Source: an uncultured Clostridia bacterium
GTDB lineage: Bacteria; Bacillota; Clostridia; Saccharofermentanales; Saccharofermentanaceae
Length of the DNA: 7,439 nt
Assembly (NCBI GenBank): GCA_946405115.1
Contig: CAMJGB010000095.1
Coordinates: forward strand, 1-7,439
Direction: 5' to 3'
Part shown: positions 1 through 6,189 of the stretch, piece after piece
Numbering within the stretch: position 1 is the first letter of the stretch
Layout: each line of letters starts with the position of its first letter
Program-made: the position numbers and the translations under genes
Notes under the pieces: generated by a model
The model's database searches: none
Seen by the model: only the letters and a program-made list of their open reading frames with translations
Told to the model about the DNA's origin: nothing

Positions 1-56
1 AGTATCAAGACCTTGGAATCCTTATCGTAAACAGGTTGTATCGGATGGATGATCAT
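1..56 (-). CDS. Mismatch DNA glycosylase (deoxyinosine/uracil type), N-terminal fragment
   Basis: Only the first 18 codons and part of the next lie in the window; the rest runs off the left edge. The readable peptide is MIIHPIQPVYDKDSKVLI. The pattern HPI-x-PV-[FY]-D-x-x-SKVLIL is what I know from the start of Mug/UDG-like DNA-deoxyinosine glycosylases of Clostridia, in which it leads into a GxFPS active-site loop that would lie outside the window. Such enzymes cut deaminated bases out of DNA to start base-excision repair. The ATG at 54-56 has no Shine-Dalgarno sequence in front of it, but an extended -10-like TGTTATATT ends about seven bases upstream, so the message may be leaderless. The identification rests on a short stretch and on family memory. 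Confidence 0.6.
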   Translation of the reverse strand, partial: MIIHPIQPVYDKDSKVLI

Positions 57-63
57 AATCTGA

Positions 64-72
64 AATATAACA
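64..72 (-). promoter_or_regulatory. Candidate extended -10 element for the glycosylase fragment
   Basis: Read on the minus strand the sequence is TGTTATATT, that is TG-N-TATATT, ending seven bases before the ATG at 54-56. This would place the transcription start at or next to the start codon. I see no convincing -35 box; the expected place falls next to the first GTAC palindrome of the neighbouring array. Confidence 0.35.
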
Positions 73-92
73 CAACCGCTGATAGCCCCGTA

Positions 93-283
93 GTACCAAA
101 TTGCGGATTTCTATTGATTTGGTACTAACTTTTCGGGCTTTTGGGGTACCATTTTCACTCTATCTGCCAAGTTAGTACTCGAAATCCGTTGTTTCCAGTA
201 CCAGATGACCTTCAAGCCCTTGTTTGGTACTAGAATCGTTCTAATTATTAGTACTAACTAGCGCAATTGCAGTCTTTTGGTAC
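93..283. repeat. Array of eight evenly phased GTAC palindromes (four 33-bp inverted-repeat units)
   Basis: GTAC occurs eight times, starting at 93, 122, 146, 175, 198, 227, 251 and 280. The start-to-start steps are 29, 24, 29, 23, 29, 24 and 29 bp. Grouped in pairs this gives four units of exactly 33 bp (93-125, 146-178, 198-230, 251-283) separated by 19-20 bp, a period of 52-53 bp. The flanks are partly conserved around the core, about TTTGGTACTAACTT. Unit 1 is a clean inverted repeat, GTACCAAA against TTTGGTAC; unit 3 pairs GTACCA with TGGTAC; units 2 and 4 pair GTACTA with TGGTAC allowing one G-U. Interiors are unrelated in sequence. The array fills the gap between the DinB-like gene (stop at 304) and the glycosylase start. 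About 0.7 GTAC sites would be expected by chance here. Function unknown: an operator array, a structured RNA or an extragenic repeat family all fit. Confidence 0.85.
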
Positions 284-303
284 CACACAGCCCCACCAGC
301 CGA

Positions 304-954
304 TCACAGCTTCTTCATTATCCTGAGGCACGCCTCGATGTGCATGATCCAGTGGCGAGAGAACGGCATCTGAATAAGCCCGCGAACATCCTTGCCGCAC
401 CAATAGTCAATGAGCCAGACTGCATCTTCGTCATTGCTTACGACACCGAGCGATTCGAGCTTCGCGCGGCTCTCATCAGTTACTTTATTCTTGAGCTCCT
501 CGTATAACAGATCCTTCAGGATTTTCTCAGTGCTCTCCTTCACTTCCTTTGCGTACGCATAGAGCTCATCGAGATCTAACTTTCGCGTAAACTCAGCGAT
601 CTGTTCTTTATGAAGTTCATTTCCTGTCGTGATTATCGGCGACTTGATTCGGCTTTGATAGTCCCCTGCCAGAAGCACCTCGTCATCACCTGCGATCAGA
701 TCATGCGACACTATATCTTCTATCCTGAAGACATGCCATATCGAATAAGCGAGATTCTTGCAGTGGTATCCGTCCGCATTGATAAACGGCATCGCATCGA
801 AGTCTTCGCGCTTATACTTCTCCCTCCACGACAGCACCTCATTCATCAGCTCATCTCGAAGCGTCAGCAAAGTTCCGACACCTTCTTCAAAGGTATCTTT
901 CTTCTTAATCTCAAGCTGCATCGTCTTGTTAAGCGCGGACCATTCTTTGTTCAT
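304..954 (-). CDS. DinB-like four-helix protein (putative metal-binding)
   Basis: A 216-aa soluble, mostly helical protein, last gene of a minus-strand operon. The pattern SIWHVFRIEDIVSH (residues 71-84) and the late motif MPFSRHWIMHIEACLRI (196-212) resemble the helices that carry the three metal-binding histidines of the DinB/YfiT fold; H74, H201 and H205 are the likely triad, with the last two in the family's HxxxH arrangement. DinB-type proteins bind a divalent metal and several are thiol-dependent transferases, but substrates are mostly unknown and none can be named here. There is no signal peptide or membrane segment. The start codon follows the stop of the preceding small gene by 12 bases and has no clear ribosome binding site, so translational coupling is likely. 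The family call is from motif pattern only. Confidence 0.6.
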   Translation of the reverse strand: MNKEWSALNKTMQLEIKKKDTFEEGVGTLLTLRDELMNEVLSWREKYKREDFDAMPFINADGYHCKNLAYSIWHVFRIEDIVSHDLIAGDDEVLLAGDYQSRIKSPIITTGNELHKEQIAEFTRKLDLDELYAYAKEVKESTEKILKDLLYEELKNKVTDESRAKLESLGVVSNDEDAVWLIDYWCGKDVRGLIQMPFSRHWIMHIEACLRIMKKL

Positions 955-966
955 GGAATCAACACA

Positions 967-1140
967 TCACATCTGATGTCTTACAGTCTTATACTCGTCG
1001 CCGTCTTTGTAGAACGGGCACTCCTTGCTCTTGCTGTGTGAAAGTCTTATTACTTCATCTTCATCGAGGTCGAGGTCACAGAAAGCCTCACCTGTATACT
1101 CATCAATTGCCGCATACTGACATGTCTCACAACTAGCCAT
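967..1140 (-). CDS. Small four-cysteine protein, DUF6472-like
   Basis: This 57-aa gene was found by reading the gap between the GNAT gene and the DinB-like gene. It starts MASCETCQYAAIDEYTGEAF and continues with a D/E-rich stretch (CDLDLDEDEVIRL, 21-33), then ECPFYKDGDEYKTVRHQM to the stop. The cysteines C4, C7, C21 and C41, the DEDE run and the ending CP-[FY]-Y-x3-DEY-x-x-VR-x-QM match the small Clostridia family I know as DUF6472, whose function is undescribed. The CxxC plus two further cysteines suggests a structural zinc or other metal site (inference). The start is secure: GGAGG at 1146-1150 lies five bases before the ATG. It follows the GNAT stop by 12 bases and precedes the DinB-like start by 12 bases, so it belongs to this operon. 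Confidence 0.85.
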   Translation of the reverse strand: MASCETCQYAAIDEYTGEAFCDLDLDEDEVIRLSHSKSKECPFYKDGDEYKTVRHQM

Positions 1141-1152
1141 AGTAACCTCCTG

Positions 1153-1587
1153 TCAAAGCCATTGAATAAATGCTGTCTTATCCGAACTGTTATACCCCGC
1201 CTTCTCGTAGAAGTGAAGTGTGCTTGGGCTTTTCGAGCCGGTCAGAAGCATCATCTTGTAGCAGTTCTCTTTAATTGCAATATCACGCGCGAAGTTCAAG
1301 CACTCCTGTGCAAGGCCTCTGCACCTGTAGTCCTTATGTGTCACCACGTTCTCGACGAAAGCGTAAGGGCGCACATTACGCGTCAGGTTAGGTATGATAA
1401 CGCACACGCAGGAGGATACAATCTTGCCGTCGACCTCGTTCACGATGAGGTGATGGTTCGGATCGTTAATGATCTGCTCCCACGTATTGCTCAAGTGCTC
1501 GGACTCATCCGGTATGCTGTCCTCATGAAGACAAAGATACAGTTCAAGCAATGCGTTAAGATCATCCTTGTTCGCTTCTCTTATCAT
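1153..1587 (-). CDS. GNAT-family N-acetyltransferase
   Basis: A 144-aa single-domain acetyltransferase that would transfer acetyl from acetyl-CoA to an amine of unknown identity. It opens with MIREANKDDLNALLELY, the usual first strand and helix of the fold. The acetyl-CoA pyrophosphate loop is VVTHKDYRCRGLAQECLNFA (81-100) with R88-x-x-G91-x-A, and the C-terminal HFYEKAGY (125-132) is the conserved end of the family. Length is normal for a stand-alone GNAT. The ATG shares the four bases ATGA with the stop of the upstream RimJ-type gene (1584-1587), a strong sign of translational coupling; a GGAG lies about 15 bases upstream, too far to be the main signal. Its 3' neighbour is the four-cysteine protein, 12 bases on. 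Confidence 0.9.
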   Translation of the reverse strand: MIREANKDDLNALLELYLCLHEDSIPDESEHLSNTWEQIINDPNHHLIVNEVDGKIVSSCVCVIIPNLTRNVRPYAFVENVVTHKDYRCRGLAQECLNFARDIAIKENCYKMMLLTGSKSPSTLHFYEKAGYNSSDKTAFIQWL

Positions 1588-2075
1588 GGCTTTAATATCT
1601 CCATAAACACATCGACATCAGTCCTGTCATACTCTTTGAAACCGCACTGTTCATAGACGTGAATAGCTCTTGGATTGTCTACATACACGCCTAAGTAGAT
1701 TCTTCTAAATCCGCCCTCGTTAAAGCCGTACTCGATCATGCGCTTCAGTGCTTCCGTACCGTAGCCTTTGTTCTGCTTGGACGCCGTCATGACTATTCCC
1801 CACTCGGCCTCGTCGTCCTTACGGTTGAAGAACTCAGTATTGCCGATGAACTCACCTGTCTCCTTCTCGATCATAGAGAACATCATCGCGTGCCCATCGA
1901 TCTTCTCTTTCATATACTCAATCTCTTCCTGCTCCGTATACGGCTCGCGGCGGTCGCTTATATACTTCGCCACATGCTCGATGTCGTTGACCATCTTGAG
2001 ATACTCCGGCACCAGATCCAGCGTCGGCTCAACGAATTCTATTCTTTCCGATTCAAATACCTTGTTCACTCTCAA
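1584..2075 (-). CDS. RimJ/RimL-type GNAT acetyltransferase
   Basis: A 163-aa protein of the RimJ/RimL branch of the GNAT superfamily, whose members acetylate protein N-termini or small amines; the substrate here is unknown. The first strand SERIEFVEPT (9-18) sits where this branch usually has S-x-R-L-x-L-R. The acetyl-CoA loop is QNKGYGTEALKRMIEYGF (101-118), followed by RRIYLGVYVDNPRAIHVYEQ (124-143), with the branch's typical N-x-x-A-I-x-x-Y-E and GF at 145-146. The start is unusual: the codon at 2073-2075 is TTG, preceded by a weak AGGCGG; a GTG two codons later (2067-2069) is the alternative. It begins 25 bases from the GTAGACCA palindrome array and heads the four-gene operon that ends at 304. 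Confidence 0.9.
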   Translation of the reverse strand: MRVNKVFESERIEFVEPTLDLVPEYLKMVNDIEHVAKYISDRREPYTEQEEIEYMKEKIDGHAMMFSMIEKETGEFIGNTEFFNRKDDEAEWGIVMTASKQNKGYGTEALKRMIEYGFNEGGFRRIYLGVYVDNPRAIHVYEQCGFKEYDRTDVDVFMEILKP

Positions 2076-2100
2076 AATCCGCCTGTTTTTGTCATTCGCG

Positions 2101-2225
2101 GTAGACCAAAGTCTTACCGAATGACTCTATTTTTCAAAATCTGGTCTACATTTTGACGTAAAACGATAAAATGTAGACCAATTCGTTGCAAAAATGCTCT
2201 ATCGGTAGATTTTTGGTCTACCGAT
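2101..2225. repeat. Palindrome array of GTAGACCA/TGGTCTAC pairs
   Basis: Two units of exactly 49 bp, 2101-2149 and 2173-2221, each start with GTAGACCA and end with TGGTCTAC; the period is 72 bp. Between them TGGTCTACATTTT (2142-2154) and AAAATGTAGACCA (2168-2180) form a perfect 13-bp inverted repeat around a 13-base loop. At the end ATCGGTAGA (2201-2209) and TCTACCGAT (2217-2225) form a further 9-bp hairpin. The unit interiors differ but both carry CTCTAT at the same offset (2125-2130 and 2197-2202). The array fills the gap between the GNAT stop at 2234 and the RimJ-type start at 2075. The 9-bp hairpin lies nine bases after that stop and could help end its transcript, although no U-run follows directly. 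Confidence 0.85.
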
Positions 2226-2233
2226 CTGCCAAA

Positions 2234-2704
2234 TCAATCACACTTTCGCTTCTCCATCACATCAGCGCACAGAAAATCCCCGTAGCCCGTGTCTATCTTC
2301 AAGTAATCCACCTCGCGATAACCGCGCTTGAGGTAGATGGACTTCGCGGGGAATGAGGCGTGAAGCATGGAGACGTCGTAGGAAGCAAAGATCGCATCCT
2401 CTGCAAAGTCCAGCAGTGCCCTGCCATAACCAGAACCCTGATACTCGGGCAACACGAACAGACGGTCGACTTCATTGTCCGTAAGTGTCACCGTACCTGC
2501 GGGCACTCCGTCATCTGAAACAACCAAGTACACGATGCCCGCATTAATGTCGCGCATGATCTTCTCGTCCGCGTGGTGCTCAGAGAAGAAGCGAACCGCA
2601 CCCTCGGGATAGTACTTCGGATACACCGCATGAATCGTCTCCTGCGTGATTTTCTTTACTGCTCCAAAGTCACTTTCAATTGCCTGTCTGATATTCTTGC
2701 TCAT
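2234..2704 (-). CDS. GNAT-family N-acetyltransferase
   Basis: A 156-aa single-domain acetyltransferase. The N-terminus IRQAIESDFGAVKKITQETI (5-24) is the usual first strand and helix. The acetyl-CoA loop is RLFVLPEYQGSGYGRALLDF (81-100) with Q89-G-S-G-Y-G94, and the fold ends in the typical IYLKRGYREV (123-132). The YPKYYPEGAVRFFSEHH segment (28-44) is like that of a common Clostridia GNAT group of unknown substrate. It is transcribed alone: its ATG at 2702-2704 has no Shine-Dalgarno sequence, but a -10-like TAATAT ends six bases upstream, so transcription may begin on the start codon. A perfect 8-bp hairpin covers the place where a -35 box would lie. Downstream the stop is followed at once by the GTAGACCA array. 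Confidence 0.9.
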   Translation of the reverse strand: MSKNIRQAIESDFGAVKKITQETIHAVYPKYYPEGAVRFFSEHHADEKIMRDINAGIVYLVVSDDGVPAGTVTLTDNEVDRLFVLPEYQGSGYGRALLDFAEDAIFASYDVSMLHASFPAKSIYLKRGYREVDYLKIDTGYGDFLCADVMEKRKCD

Positions 2705-2710
2705 ACGCTT

Positions 2711-2716
2711 ATATTA
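2711..2716 (-). promoter_or_regulatory. Candidate -10 box of the 2234-2704 GNAT gene
   Basis: The minus strand reads TAATAT at 2716-2711, followed by six bases and then the ATG. That spacing would put the first transcribed base at or one base from the A of the start codon, giving a leaderless mRNA, in line with the missing ribosome binding site. No good -35 box is present; the region 17-18 bases upstream is occupied by the GGGG arm of a hairpin. Confidence 0.4.
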
Positions 2717-2729
2717 CACCAAATATAAA

Positions 2730-2752
2730 CGCTCCCCTTAATTTGGGGAGCG
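2730..2752. terminator. Perfect 8-bp GC-rich hairpin, terminator-like on the minus strand
   Basis: CGCTCCCC (2730-2737) and GGGGAGCG (2745-2752) pair fully around a seven-base loop, TTAATTT. On the minus strand the stem is followed by TTTATATTT, as in an intrinsic terminator, but no gene lies upstream of it on that strand in 2753-2941. On the plus strand an A-rich run follows instead. It may insulate the GNAT promoter from antisense reading, end a short unseen transcript, or serve as an operator in the -35 region. Confidence 0.5.
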
Positions 2753-2850
2753 AGAATAATAAAAATAATAACTAACCGGCAAATCAGCTTCGCGACATAA
2801 GAACAGAACACTCACAATGTGTTGAGCAACAAATGTAAAATTTACGATTA

Positions 2851-2879
2851 TTGAAAATACCAACGCAGGATGTTACAAT
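2851..2879 (+). promoter_or_regulatory. Promoter of the membrane protein-gpmA operon
   Basis: TTGAAA at 2851-2856 and TACAAT at 2874-2879 are separated by exactly 17 bp. The -10 box is preceded by TG one base away (TGTTACAAT), the extended -10 form. This predicts a transcription start near 2886, inside the palindrome described next. It is one of the best matches to a housekeeping sigma promoter in the window. Confidence 0.8.
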
Positions 2880-2887
2880 TCCTCGGA

Positions 2888-2903
2888 GTTAGCCGTAACT
2901 AAC
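2888..2903 (+). promoter_or_regulatory. Operator-like palindrome GTTAG-N6-CTAAC (copy 1)
   Basis: GTTAG (2888-2892) and CTAAC (2899-2903), extended by matching A and T to AGTTAG-N6-CTAACT. It begins eight bases after the -10 box, so it would cover the first transcribed bases, the classic place for a repressor site. Two more copies with the same 11-bp offset lie before the HMA gene and before eno. The half-sites resemble DtxR/IdeR/MntR-family boxes (GTTAG...CTAAC); the regulator itself is not in the window. Confidence 0.7.
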
Positions 2904-2941
2904 TTGATAGATATTTTATATAAGAATAAGGGAGAACTATT

Positions 2942-3433
2942 ATGACACTTACAATTTTGCTATCGGTAATGACAATGGCCGGGCTGTTCCTAATGTTATG
3001 GGCCGGCGTGGGATTCATTCAGGACAAGCGTTTCTTCTCATCCGCGCACCCTGATATCCTGGCGATCATCACACCCAAGCAGGAGCGTTTCCAGGGACAG
3101 CATGTACTCGGCTACATCCTTGCATTCATCGCTGTTGCAATGAACATCGGCGCGATTGTTATCGGAATCGTTAACGGAGTACAGAACGACTTCGGATTCG
3201 GACAACTTTTCTTAAGACTCGGACTCATGGTAATTCTGCTGAAGGCCTTCGACGTCATTTTCTTCGACTGGATCCTGCTTTGTAATTCCGGATTCTTCCC
3301 CCGCTACTATCCCGAGACAAAGCCGTTTATCGGACACAGTCTGTTCGGATACAACAAAGTGTCCCACGTAATCCACACAACAGGTTACCTTGCCGCAGCA
3401 GCTGTGTTGGCATTCATTTTCACAAGGTCATAA
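2942..3433 (+). CDS. Four-helix membrane protein of unknown function
   Basis: I do not recognise this family. The 163-aa product has hydrophobic segments at about 3-26, 55-79, 86-113 and 145-161, so it is probably an inner-membrane protein with four helices. The loop between the third and fourth segments is the most distinctive part: CNSGFFPRYYPETKPFIGHS (114-133), rich in aromatic residues, followed by histidines H142 and H145. No enzyme motif is visible. The start is supported by AAGGGAG (2928-2934), seven bases before the ATG. It has its own strong promoter and operator-like palindrome, and gpmA follows after 27 bases with no terminator, so the two are cotranscribed. Whether it has a role in glycolysis, or in the metal response suggested by the operator, is open. 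Confidence 0.8.
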   Translation: MTLTILLSVMTMAGLFLMLWAGVGFIQDKRFFSSAHPDILAIITPKQERFQGQHVLGYILAFIAVAMNIGAIVIGIVNGVQNDFGFGQLFLRLGLMVILLKAFDVIFFDWILLCNSGFFPRYYPETKPFIGHSLFGYNKVSHVIHTTGYLAAAAVLAFIFTRS

Positions 3434-3460
3434 AAAACAAAACATACAGGAGGAAACATT

Positions 3461-4210
3461 ATGAAAAAACTTGTACTTCTAAGACACGGCGAGAGCGAAT
3501 GGAACAAGCTCAACCTTTTCACAGGTTGGATGGACGTCGACTTGAGTGAGAAAGGTGTAGAGGAAGCAAAGCTTGCAGGCCAAACACTTAAGGCTGAGGG
3601 CTATGACTTCGATATTTGCTACACATCTTACCTTAAGAGAGCCATCCACACTTTGAACCTCACATTGGATGAGATGGACAGAGCATGGCTTCCCGTCATT
3701 AAGTCATGGAAGCTTAACGAGAGACACTACGGTGCACTTCAGGGATTAAACAAGTCCGAGACAGCAGAGAAGTACGGCGAGGACCAGGTTAAGATCTGGA
3801 GAAGATCATTCGACGTTAAGCCGCCCGAGCTTGATGATGACGATGACAGAAGTGCAACCAAGCAGGCTATGTACAGAGACGTAGACAGAGCTTTGCTCCC
3901 CAAGAACGAGAGCCTTGAGACAACTATTGAGAGAGTTGTTCCTTTCTTCGAAGAGACAATCAAGAAGGACATCATGGACGGCAAGAGAGTTGTAATCGCT
4001 GCTCACGGAAATTCATTAAGAGCGCTTGTTAAGTACTTCGATAATCTTTCAAACGAAGAGATCATCGGTGTCAACATTCCTACAGCAACACCCCTCGTAT
4101 ACGAGTTCGATGACGATATGAATGTTATCAGACATTACTATCTCGGCGACCAGGAAGCACTTAAGGCTAAGATGGATGCCGTTGCCAACCAGGGCAAGAA
4201 AAAAATTTGA
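3461..4210 (+). CDS. gpmA: 2,3-bisphosphoglycerate-dependent phosphoglycerate mutase
   Basis: Interconverts 3- and 2-phosphoglycerate in glycolysis and gluconeogenesis, in the cytosol, by way of a phosphohistidine. The 249-aa length is normal for the cofactor-dependent family. The family signature [10 protein letters not shown] (6-15) holds the phosphorylated H9 with R8; R60, E87 (in [14 protein letters not shown], 85-98) and the second catalytic histidine H182 ([10 protein letters not shown], 180-189) are all present, so the enzyme should be active. The C-terminal tail (VANQGKKKI) is lysine-rich. The start is set by AGGAGG at 3448-3453, seven bases before the ATG. It is the second gene after the membrane protein and the HMA gene follows closely. 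Arginine is written as AGA at every codon I checked, unlike neighbouring GNAT genes, as expected for high expression. Enolase, the next glycolytic step, lies 0.5 kb away on the other strand. Confidence 0.97.
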   Translation: MKKLVLLRHGESEWNKLNLFTGWMDVDLSEKGVEEAKLAGQTLKAEGYDFDICYTSYLKRAIHTLNLTLDEMDRAWLPVIKSWKLNERHYGALQGLNKSETAEKYGEDQVKIWRRSFDVKPPELDDDDDRSATKQAMYRDVDRALLPKNESLETTIERVVPFFEETIKKDIMDGKRVVIAAHGNSLRALVKYFDNLSNEEIIGVNIPTATPLVYEFDDDMNVIRHYYLGDQEALKAKMDAVANQGKKKI

Positions 4211-4211
4211 T
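4182..4211 (+). promoter_or_regulatory. Weak candidate promoter for the HMA gene, inside the end of gpmA
   Basis: TTGCCA (4182-4187) and TTTGAT (4206-4211) are 18 bp apart and each matches the consensus at four of six places. The reason to consider it is position: the palindrome at 4217 starts five bases after it, much as the other two copies sit after good -10 boxes. The HMA gene may instead be read mainly from the gpmA operon promoter. Confidence 0.35.
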
Positions 4212-4216
4212 GCGAA

Positions 4217-4242
4217 GTTAGTTCAGACTAACCGCAACTAAC
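4217..4242 (+). promoter_or_regulatory. Operator-like palindrome GTTAG-N6-CTAAC with an extra half-site (copy 2)
   Basis: GTTAG (4217-4221) and CTAAC (4228-4232) keep the 11-bp offset of the other copies; here the symmetry extends inward, GTTAGT against ACTAAC. A further CTAAC at 4238-4242 lies exactly 10 bp, about one helical turn, after the second arm. It is placed between the gpmA stop (4210) and the HMA ribosome binding site GAGG (4248-4251). Confidence 0.7.
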
Positions 4243-4258
4243 ATAACGAGGCAACATC

Positions 4259-4633
4259 ATGGGTAACATCATCGTTTACATCATTCTGATACTGATAATC
4301 GCAGGTGCCGTTTACGGGACGGTTCGAAGGATACGTCACGGTTCCGCCTGCTGCGGCGAACACGACCCTGCGCCTAAGAAGGTGAAGGTATCAGACAGGA
4401 ACAAAAAGAATTACCCGTTCACTTATGAACTCTCTGTCGACGGAATGCACTGCGCCAACTGCGCAAGAAGGATCGAGAACAGCTTCAACTCACACGAAGG
4501 TATGTGGGCTGAAGCTGACATCGGCCGTAAATCCGTTGAGCTTAAAACCAAGCAGCAAGTCGACGAGAACGCAGTGAGAGACATCGTCTCATCGGCAGGT
4601 TACACATTACTTCGCATGAACCGTAAACCATAA
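4259..4633 (+). CDS. Membrane-anchored heavy-metal-associated (HMA) domain protein
   Basis: A 124-aa protein with one N-terminal membrane helix (about 3-20), a short basic and cysteine region, RRIRHGSACCGEH (23-35), a charged linker, and a C-terminal HMA domain (about 54-120). The metal site is GMHCANC (62-68), with C65 and C68 as ligands; C31 and C32 by the membrane could be a second site. The N-terminal part looks like the small Cys-rich membrane proteins found with the FeoB iron transporter, here joined to a CopZ/HMA-type domain. It likely binds a soft or transition metal at the cytosolic face and passes it to a partner; which metal is not readable from sequence. The start has GAGG at 4248-4251, seven bases upstream. 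The palindrome in front suggests metal-responsive control. A terminator follows the stop directly. Confidence 0.88.
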   Translation: MGNIIVYIILILIIAGAVYGTVRRIRHGSACCGEHDPAPKKVKVSDRNKKNYPFTYELSVDGMHCANCARRIENSFNSHEGMWAEADIGRKSVELKTKQQVDENAVRDIVSSAGYTLLRMNRKP

Positions 4634-4640
4634 AAAGAGG

Positions 4641-4662
4641 AGGGCGCCCGGTTGGACGCCCT
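4641..4662. terminator. Two-way intrinsic terminator between the HMA gene and eno
   Basis: AGGGCG (4641-4646) pairs with CGCCCT (4657-4662); two more inner C-G pairs are possible past a one-base mismatch. On the plus strand it is followed by TTTAATC, eight bases after the HMA stop. On the minus strand the stem leads, after CCTC, into TTTTT and lies 30 bases beyond the eno stop, so it can serve both convergent genes. Confidence 0.75.
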
Positions 4663-4691
4663 TTAATCATGAAGAGAATATGTACCAGCGA

Positions 4692-6137
<1,446 letters not shown>

Positions 6138-6142
6138 CATTT

Positions 6143-6171
6143 ATATTATCAAGCGTTTTGTTGGTGGTCAA
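6143..6171 (-). promoter_or_regulatory. eno promoter
   Basis: On the minus strand TTGACC (6171-6166), a 17-bp spacer and TAATAT (6148-6143). This is a near-consensus housekeeping promoter and predicts a start near 6136, within the palindrome. It fits the strong, regulated expression expected of eno. Confidence 0.82.
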
Positions 6172-6189
6172 GAGCAAAAATCGGGGGTG

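Noticed and set aside
99..268. Long-range complementary words inside array 1, such as CGGATTTC/GAAATCCG, GGGCTT/AAGCCC and AATTGCG/CGCAATT
   Set aside because: Matches of 6-8 bases among about 190 bases are expected by chance at roughly this number, and they do not form a consistent nested fold.
93..283. CRISPR array
   Set aside because: The repeated part is only 4-8 bp, interiors are 19-25 bp in two alternating sizes, and no cas gene is near. The inverted-motif design is different from direct repeats with spacers.
610..1041. Plus-strand open frame of 143 codons
   Set aside because: It lies antisense to the DinB-like and four-cysteine genes, which have convincing motifs and ribosome binding context; no family signal on the plus strand.
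2092..2094. ATG of a seven-codon minus-strand reading frame before the RimJ-type gene, as a leader peptide
   Set aside because: No ribosome binding site or regulatory amino-acid run; too short to separate from chance.
2771..2777. ACTAACC as a further copy of the GTTAG-N6-CTAAC box
   Set aside because: Only one arm is present; no GTTAG at the required offset.
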